64,000 bases of DNA, taken from positions 12,780,090 through 12,844,089 of the forward strand of contig JAPTYO010000012.1 of NCBI GenBank assembly GCA_036873135.1. Direction: 5' to 3'. Below are positions 56,936 to 64,000 of the stretch, in pieces; positions within the stretch are counted from its first letter, which is position 1, and each line of letters starts with the position of its first letter. The DNA is from Clarkia xantiana subsp. parviflora. Taxonomy: Eukaryota; Streptophyta; Magnoliopsida; Myrtales; Onagraceae. Both the position numbers and the translations under genes were made by a program. The notes under the pieces are model-generated. The model saw nothing but the letters and a program-made list of their open reading frames with translations, was not told where the DNA came from and did not search any database.

Positions 56936-58195
56936 ATGGTGGTTACATATGCTAATTTTTTTTTAAATTTAGTGTATTGTTATTATTCAAATGATTAGTA
57001 TTAATTGTAAGAAAACTTTACGAAAAAAATAAAAACGTTCTCAACATGCAATGAGAACACTTGGTGAATTTCTAACTACATAGAATAATACACTTGGAAT
57101 TGCCACATCATAGAGATTAAAACTAATTTGACATAAACCAATTACATTAGTTAATTTTGACACATCATTGGCTTGTTTTCTTATGTGTCATCATTATAGA
57201 AGTTTAATCAGAATTATAGAATAGATATAGAATAGATAATTTAGATACATTTAGGTTTTTAATTAGGTTTCTTCTTTGGTTGCCATGTCAGCAAGACCAA
57301 TTCTTATTGGCTGGTGGCTTTCACGCTCTAATTTACTTCTAATCACGCGGCCGCTTCTCTTCCTCTTCATGCTTCAGTCGCTCAATAACTCTCTGCGTGA
57401 CCGTTTCTCTTCCTATCCATGCTTCTGTTGTTGTTGCTGCATTTATCAACTCGATAACGCCGAATTGTTACATATCCCAACTGTTGTTTCATCAGTTGAA
57501 GGTTACAACTTGCAAATGTGACGTTCAAATAATCTGTTTTGATTTCCATGCGTTTTGATTTCTCAGCGTTTCAATTGATTTCCCATTAATTACCGCTTCA
57601 ATTTTGACAAAACAGCCGAGTCGGTTCATTCCTCTTTAATTGTGGAGATCCTACATATGCATTCGCCTTCGTAGTTTTTGGTTGTGCGTGAGTTTAAATT
57701 TGTTTTTTTTTTAATCATAATTCCTTATTTATATCATTTATGGTGTTATTCATTCATTTAGTGGATATCTCATCTTGATGCAGGAGGAAGAAACATCAGA
57801 TGATCATGTATTTTAAAAGAAGATTTGTCAATTATAATAGAAAGAAGGTTTACTAATTTTTTGGTTGAGCTTGATTATATCTGTTGTTGATTTAGTATCG
57901 GAATTTTAAGCATTTTGTTAATGTGAAATGCATGCTCATCAGTTATTCATCTCATCTCTTCAATGCTTTCTGTTTGTTTTTTTCTAGGCTCTATCTAAAG
58001 TGAGTAGGGGATTTTATAGGGCTTGCTTCACATCTTCCAATTTAAGGAACGTGGTTTAGCCGTTGCGTTTCTTTTTCAACATTGTTTCCTTGTGCTCATT
58101 AATTTTCATTTTCCCAGAATTGTTTACAAAAACAATTAGTTGTGGCAAAAAAAAAAATCTAGAAACAAGAGAAATTATTCAAAAATATTTTATTA
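56936..58195. other. Intergenic DNA, no gene assigned
   Basis: AT-rich apart from 57,260-57,530, which is CT-rich with CTTCTCTTCCT repeats, a NotI-type GCGGCCGC and an 81-codon frame without a domain. It could be the 5' part of a gene fragment or of Helitron D. No MULE left terminus was found here. Confidence 0.4.
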
Positions 58196-58245
58196 TACAT
58201 AATAAATTAAAATGATTCTAGAAACAGACACTGTTTACGTGAATG

Positions 58246-58397
58246 CCAGACATCTACTATTAACATTTCTTTGCACTCTGACATCAAATATCAACATTGG
58301 TCTAAATCCCAGACATCTACTATTAACATTTCTTTGCACACGGACATCAAATATCAACATTGGTCTAAATCCCAGACATCTACTATTAACATTGTTG
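58246..58397. repeat. 60-bp tandem repeat, about 2.5 units
   Basis: The unit begins CAGACATCTACTATTAACA, followed by TTTCTTTGCAC and GACATCAAATATCAACATTGG. The copies are almost identical. It lies just beyond the last recognised MULE exon, and its first part resembles the MULE end sequence CAGACCTCTGTTATCAACA. Confidence 0.88.
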
Positions 58398-58419
58398 ATT
58401 GCCAAAGAACAATACATAC

Positions 58420-61400
58420 CGAAGTTCGTTTAGCGGGTTTGGTTTTTTTAGATGTAGTGACACCTTGATTGTCCTGTTCATCCCAAGGGGAAGCCAGCCA
58501 ATCAGATGAAACCTCGGTGGCAACTACATTCGCCCTCTCTACAGCAGGTTGAGTCCCTTCCACAACATTTTCTACCCCTTCCGCAGCACTGGCCCCCTGT
58601 TCAGTCACCTCCTCCACAGCAGCATTGACATTTACCTAAGTCAGTGAACATTTTGGAATGTTATTTGTTAAATCTAAAAGAAACTGATTATCAATTATGA
58701 AACAATAACATACCTGTCTTGCAGTATTTAGAGGACACCCTCTTCTATTGTGGTCTCCACTCTTGCAAATTGAACACTTGATCCTATACGTCCTCCTTAG
58801 TTTTGATGGCCCAGCCTCGTGTGTAGGCCTTTTCCGGATCTTTCTGGGCCTCCCACCCTGTCTTCCAAATCGTGGAGGTAAAATTGGCAGGTTGTTTTGG
58901 GGTTCCCAAAACTCCTCACTCGGCACAGGATAGATGACTCGCTCGTATGATCTCATCATTGCCTCCTTGGTCATACTAGGATGAACAAATGCTGATAGTG
59001 GTCTGGCCTCCTCACGCGTGCATCTCAGTGCGTGGCCATAGGGGAGACCAGTTATCTGATACTGCCGGCAACTGCATTCCAAATTCTCTAGATTTACCGC
59101 ATAAACAGTACCAGCATATTCCACTTGATACGTACTTTCGCCTGAGTAGGTCATATTACACGACATTGCCACAGACGACCCCCGTCTTATCTTCTTCAAT
59201 ATGTTTGGCCCCAACCTCCCTTGCCATTTTCTGTTCAACTCTCTCTTCATTTGGAACTGCTTCATTAATTTCTTCCGAATGAATTCGAAGACTGATATAA
59301 TCGGTTTGCTCCTCGCCTCCTTTATAGAACTGTTCCAGCTCTCGTTGAGGTTGTTTAATATATTATCAGCCTTAGACCAGTCGGGGAAGAAAGATCTTGC
59401 CCATTGTTCACGAGGGATTCGGTTGAGGTAGTTGAAAGCATTCAGATTCAATCTATTCAACGCTTCCATGTGCTCCTGATGCTTATGCCTTAGGTAAGCA
59501 GAAGCAGCTCCATAGACACGGTCTTTAATGCCAACTCCCTTCCAGCATTCAGCCTTCATATTCTCATGGATGTGACGGACACATCGTCTATGATCCGAAT
59601 TTGGAAAAATTTTCGCGACAGCATTGACAAGGCCCTACAACAACAACAATATTCAAATATCAGACCTCAATATCAGCAAATCTGAAATATCAGACATCAG
59701 AATTCAACAATATTGAAATAGCAGACCTCTATTATCAACAAATCTGAAATATCAGACATCAGAATTCAACAATATTGAAATAGCAGACCTCTATTATCAA
59801 CAAATGCTGAAATATCAGACATCAGAATTCAACAATATTGAAATAGCAGACCTCTATTATCAACACAATTTTAATCATTATCAAACACAATTTTAATGGT
59901 TATCAACAATTTTAATCATTATCAACATTCCTAAATCATAAACTTCCAAACACAATTTTAATAATTATCAAATATCAGAACTCAATTATGAACTGTGAAA
60001 TATGTTACCTTCTGCCTGTCTGACATAATGACCCAGCTGTATCCTTGTGGACCTGACCCAATGTCATTTTTGAGTTGATCAAGGAACCAGACCCAGGAGT
60101 CATAGGTCTCCGCCTCGACCCAAGCAATAGCAATTGGGAATAGACCCTGATTCGCGTCCTGTCCTACTGCTGAGAGAATTTGTCCCGTCTCTGAACCTTT
60201 TAGGTGACATCCATCTAGACCAAAGAAAGGTCTGCATGCACGGAACCCGGTCTTACAGGCCTCTAGGCACATGTAAAACCGATGGAACCTACCGTTGTTC
60301 ATACTAACCCCCAATGTACTCCTTCTATTGGCTGTCATCACAGCATGAGAGTACTCCCAAAGCATACGAAATTCCCTCTCTCTTTCGCCTTGGATTAATT
60401 CATTCATCCTCTTGCAAGCATTCAGTACAGTGAACCGGCTCACATCGAAATGTCTTTCTTTAGCAAGCTCCTTCACAATATACCCAGTGGTAAGCTTCTG
60501 CTCTCTGTACTTCTCCAAATACTTATTCACTATCCAGTTCCTGTTGATCTGCCTTGACCTAAGCACAAGACAGTGTTTCTTGTGCTTATTGTTGAAAGTT
60601 TTCACCTACAAGTTTGAACAGCCAAAACCAACGAGTCAAAAACAAAACACTTAAACTAGAAACTCATCAACTAGCATGTCAACAAAGGTTAAACACAGTA
60701 CTGTACCTGGATAGTTTCCTCGTTCTGCACCTTTGAAGCGTATATCCTCCACCCACACTTCTTTTTGCAGACAGCGTCAACTTTAGCCTTGTTATTGTTC
60801 TGAAACTTGTAGGCGTATCTATGTGCGATACTATGCTCTGCCAGTGCCTTTCGGAATGCTTCAGCATTCGGGAATAGAAGCCCGATCTTCAAGTCTGGAG
60901 GGGGGGCATTGGCATCTTCACTCTCCTTGTATTCAGGGAATCGAGAAGTCACAACTCCTTCATCATCAGACTTTGCAAAAGACGCGAGGCTCATGCTGTT
61001 GTAGAGCAACTCCTCATCGGGTGCATCACTGTGGACTCCATCCATCTCATCCAACAACATTAACTCATCAACCTCTCCATCTGCAGACAAATGTTTCAAC
61101 AGTCATGTGTTAAACCTACATAACACAACAAAACTAATAAATTAAAATGATAACAAGTTAAATGGAGAACAATAACCTGCAGCATTAGTGTCTTCTCTAG
61201 TCACATCAGTGACCTTTCTCTTTCCGGATGCGACGATCCTCCTCCTTTCTAACTCGTTCGCCTTCTCCACCCGTGCTGTCTCAGCAGCAACTCTATGCCA
61301 GATGTCGGTAGGAGCGTCTTCAGACGAACTTTCATCTGTGCTATGTACATCCTCAGCATCCCTAGGCTCCCAGTTTTCATCAGAACAGTCAGAGGATAAA

Positions 61401-62020
61401 ATACGGTCATTTTGCTCTTCTTCTTCTTCTTCAACTCCGGTGTCACATTCTTCACTGGTGGAAACCTCCTCCTCATTGGATGAATCGACATTGATGGGAG
61501 CTTCAGCCTCTTCATGGATGGGGGCTGCAGTATTACCGTCTCCTGCTGACACTTGTCCATCTATGCTCAGTCTAGCCTGTGCCAACTCATCAACCAACTC
61601 CTCCATACAAGCCCTAAATTGGGATGTAGTCAGCTCATCCTCGGGTCTTCGAGTACTCCCCTCAGCGTTACTCGGCCGCCGATTTAATAACCCACGTACG
61701 TCATCCTTCACCAAATAAATTTGCATTACTGCACCTCTAGGATGCATGTCTATGGCATCACCCCAATCAGATCTGCCCAGTATCAACTGTAAAATGATAC
61801 AGTCATGAACATATTTCCTGTATTGTATCAGTCCCCACTCTGGATAACCATATTTGGCCCTCAACTCCCTTAAAAATTCATTGAACGGCTAGTAACTTGA
61901 AATTTCCATGTAGTTACTTTGGCCAACATACTCCTTGATATTACCGTTATCTTCCATTATGAAGGCACCATGGTGGTGTATCTGCAACATAATGGGATAT
62001 TCCTCTGGGGTACCAGGCAT
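58420..62020 (-). CDS. Mutator-like (MuDR/MULE) transposase, five exons, one internal TAG
   Basis: Exons 62020-61177, 61080-60707, 60605-60009, 59634-58714 and 58635-58420 join in phase through GT-AG introns (about 984 codons; the true 3' end is uncertain). The acidic N-terminal half (TGVEEEEEEQNDR) leads to the MuDR domain (IGLLFPNAEAFRKALAEHSI, KKKCGWRIYAS). The MULE DDE core includes FFGLDGCHLKG (first Asp), SWVIMSDRQKG (second Asp) and RRCVRHIHENMK. The SWIM zinc finger is CSCRQYQITGLPYGHALRC; the terminal knuckle is CSICKSGDHNRRGC. The start at 62,020 gives MPGTPEEYPIMLQIHHHG. TAG at 61,891-61,889 interrupts otherwise continuous coding (MEISSY / PFNEFLRELRAKYG). It may be one mutation from activity, or start downstream at 61,864. 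Confidence 0.87.
59645..59870. repeat. 61-63 bp tandem repeat in MULE intron 3
   Basis: Four units start at CAGACCTC (59,661, 59,722, 59,784, 59,847), each with CAGACATCAGAATTCAAC. The string CAGACCTCTATTATCAACA matches the element's terminal sequence CAGACCTCTGTTATCAACA near 63,375 at 18 of 19 positions. Confidence 0.9.
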
Positions 62021-63300
62021 TGTTGGAAAATCTGCAACAAAATATATTCATGGAAGATTATATAGAGGTCAGAAACAAAACATACTCAAATCTGAATTTG
62101 GAACGTAACAATTATGTTTAAATTTTGTTGTAGGTCTGAATCCTAACATGATAGTTTTAGCTGTCAAACATTTTCACTTTGTGAATAAACAAGGTCTGAA
62201 ATACACATTCATGTTGGTTTTAGATGTCTAACATTTCCACGTTGTGAATAAACAAGGTCTGACATACCCATTCATGTTGGTTTTAGCTGTCTAACATTTC
62301 CACTTTGTGAATAAACAAGGTCTGAATAACTTTCGTTGCACTTTTCAAATTTTCACATGATACACAACATATACACCCATTGTTGTTCAAAAACTTGAAA
62401 GTTGAAACAACAAAACTTGAAACCACCCAATTTTATTTTGTTATTGTAATGGCAAAACAACCAAATTTTCTTAAACCAACCCACATATACAGAACATATA
62501 ACCCTTGAATTAATTGTTTAACTGTGAATTTTTTACCAAAACCCTAACACCAAATTCAGTTTAGCCGTACAAAATGAGGTTTAAGGCATCAAGTTTCGAT
62601 TTTTCCACCTCTAATCAACAAACATACCCAACTTCACTAACTAAAATGTATCAATTTCAACTTTCATTAACTTTCATTCAGTTTCGATTTGAACTTTCAA
62701 CTTCTTTAAGTTTCAGTTTCAGTTTTTCTTCATAGATTGTAAACGAAATCTCCTCATTACTACTTGTACTACAATTATTCAACAAGATTTAACAGATCCT
62801 ACATGCAAAATCCTAACTTTATACCAATTTAAGTTCAATTTCGAGATAATCTACAAAGCAACAACAGATACAACAAATAATCTCTAAATATTTAGGCAAA
62901 ATCTCTTAGCAGCCGATGAAGGCATCTTGCTGAACCCGAAAATGGTTCTCCACTATCTCTACAGTGACACCACCTTCCGCCCACTGTCTTCCCGTCACCT
63001 TCCCTCCCTTGCCGTACGGAAATCGAGCCTTCTCTTCGCCGGAATACAGTCCCAGTCACCGTGGGAGGAAACCCTAGTTTCTGTTCTTCAGTTTTGAGAG
63101 AGAAATCTGAAATAGAAAGAAAGAAGGGGGAGTTTGTGATTTTGATCTGAAATGAAAGGACAGACTGTGTAGGAGAAGATGAAGAGACGCCATTTTGCCG
63201 CCCAAAGGGGCATTTTCGACATTCCATTTCGGCACGTGATATGCACACTGGTGATGGAGGGCAATTTTGGAATTACATTTTTAACTGGGGCACGTTTTTG
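62021..63300 (-). other. MULE 5' region
   Basis: It is upstream of the transposase ATG. A tandem repeat of about 68 bp (three copies) at 62,150-62,330 has GTGAATAAACAAGGTCTGA and TTTTAGCTGTCTAACATTT. AT-rich sequence follows, then a CT/GA-rich region at 62,900-63,250 that may contain the promoter and leader. A 118-codon minus-strand frame there (63,248-62,892) has no domain. Confidence 0.5.
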
Positions 63301-63459
63301 GCACGTGATTAATTTTCGTTAAAATTAACGGCAAAAACAGACGGAGACCGTTATTATCAACAAAGTTGAAACTTCAGACCTCTGTTATCAACATTTGAAA
63401 CTTCAGACCTCTCCCGTTAACATGAGGTAAACTTCAGACCTCTCCTAGGTTCTTAACCC
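63300..63459 (-). repeat. MULE terminal repeat (gene 5' side)
   Basis: It ends TAGGTTCTTAACCC at 63,459 and contains three CTTCAGACCTCT units (from 63,373, 63,401 and 63,432) and CAGACGGAGACC. The same final bases and GACGGAGACC occur in the complete fold-back MULE at 14,664-15,457, which supports calling this the element end. The next nine bases (ATCTATATA) would be the TSD. The partner end was not found. Confidence 0.6.
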
Positions 63460-64000
63460 ATCTATATATGTATATGCTTTCTTATCTCTCCATCGCTTTC
63501 TCTTATCTGTTTAGTGTTGAGAGCTTCCCTGAAGTATCAACAAAAATTATCAAACAAAAAATCATCTTTGAAAAAAACTATGATCGTGTTGATATGAATA
63601 TTAATCTGCTAATTTCTTTTGTATGAAAAAATTAAAAATTGGATATCTATGAATACGATTAGAGTGGGCCTTATATCTAGGTTTTATATTAGTACCTACC
63701 TCAATGCAAAAAGTAAAATCCGTTAGAATCGAGAGCCTCTGCTCACCCTAACATCTTGTTAAAATTTGTATTAAAAAAATATGCACTAATAAACATCATT
63801 AATTATTATATATAATTTTTTTTCACAATTACTATACATAATTGACAATAACAATATAGCTACATAATTCAAATTGTAATACTTTTTTCATTTATTATCC
63901 CTGTATGATGAACTCTCATTCACATGAGCTGGCTACTGAAGCTCTCGATAAGTTTTCAAACTTTATGTTTATTCTTATTCAGATTAGTATTGTAACGTGA
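63460..64000. other. AT-rich flank, no gene seen
   Basis: No coding or element structure supported. Confidence 0.5.

Noticed and set aside
57276..57521. 81-codon + strand frame in CT-rich sequence
   Set aside because: No domain is recognised, and it has CTTCTC repeats and a Cys run. It was left as unassigned intergenic DNA.
58196..58250. Searched for the left terminal repeat of the MULE
   Set aside because: No complement of TTCTTAACCC or AGACCTCTCC lies here. The nearby 60-bp array matches only in direct orientation.
61188..61718. 176-codon + strand Ser-rich frame
   Set aside because: It is antisense to the acidic N-terminal exon of the MULE transposase; the Ser runs are the complement of Glu/Asp-type codons.

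Overview
The window is nuclear DNA of a flowering plant, most likely a eudicot. The evidence is GT-AG introns, a chloroplast-type glutamine synthetase gene, an intron-containing nuclear tRNA-Tyr, very AT-rich intergenic DNA and a dense load of plant transposons. I cannot name the species. Only two features look like ordinary host genes: a glutamine synthetase 2 (GS2/GLN2) gene at 42.8-46.1 kb (+), and a tRNA-Tyr(GUA) gene at 46,641-46,727 (-). Nearly everything else is mobile DNA, much of it bounded by target-site duplications (TSDs) readable in the sequence.

Left part (1-18.8 kb): two head-to-tail Helitrons (575-5579 and 5580-8548), the first holding a PIF/Harbinger element with only its Myb-like ORF1 (1983-3672, TSD TAA). 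Next is a CACTA-type element (from 9441) carrying minus-strand fragments of an ABC1-family atypical kinase gene, cut at its right side by a third Helitron end (12,903). Two fold-back Mutator-like elements follow (14,664-15,457 and 16,107-16,895, each with a perfect 9-bp TSD), then a Harbinger MITE (17,032-17,758, TSD TAA) and a small MITE near 18.1 kb.

Central part (18.8-41.1 kb): stacked LTR retrotransposons of the Ty3/gypsy Tat type. An LTR (19,419-19,616 plus 40,468-41,063) was split by a 20.9-kb Tat element on the minus strand (19,617-40,467, TSD GTATT). That element's integrase was in turn split by a 9.8-kb non-autonomous relative (24,956-34,750, TSD ATCAC) which has a gag-like ORF but no visible pol. 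The 20.9-kb element also carries a multi-exon gene on the opposite (+) strand between pol and its 3' LTR, with its own TATA-like box.

Right part (41-64 kb): a poly(A)-ended retroposon-like piece, a fold-back element just upstream of GLN2, GLN2 itself, tRNA-Tyr and a fourth Helitron end. Next come a decayed Ty1/copia element (48,525-56,930, TSD CTTTT) and a nearly intact Mutator-like (MULE) transposase gene on the minus strand (62,020 to about 58,420), whose five exons join in frame with one internal TAG codon.

Points most worth a second look: the antisense gene and the array-rich non-autonomous partner inside the Tat stack; MULE introns carrying copies of the element's own terminal repeat; GS2 that appears to have lost its C-terminal extension; the tandem Helitrons; and the CACTA element with kinase exons.
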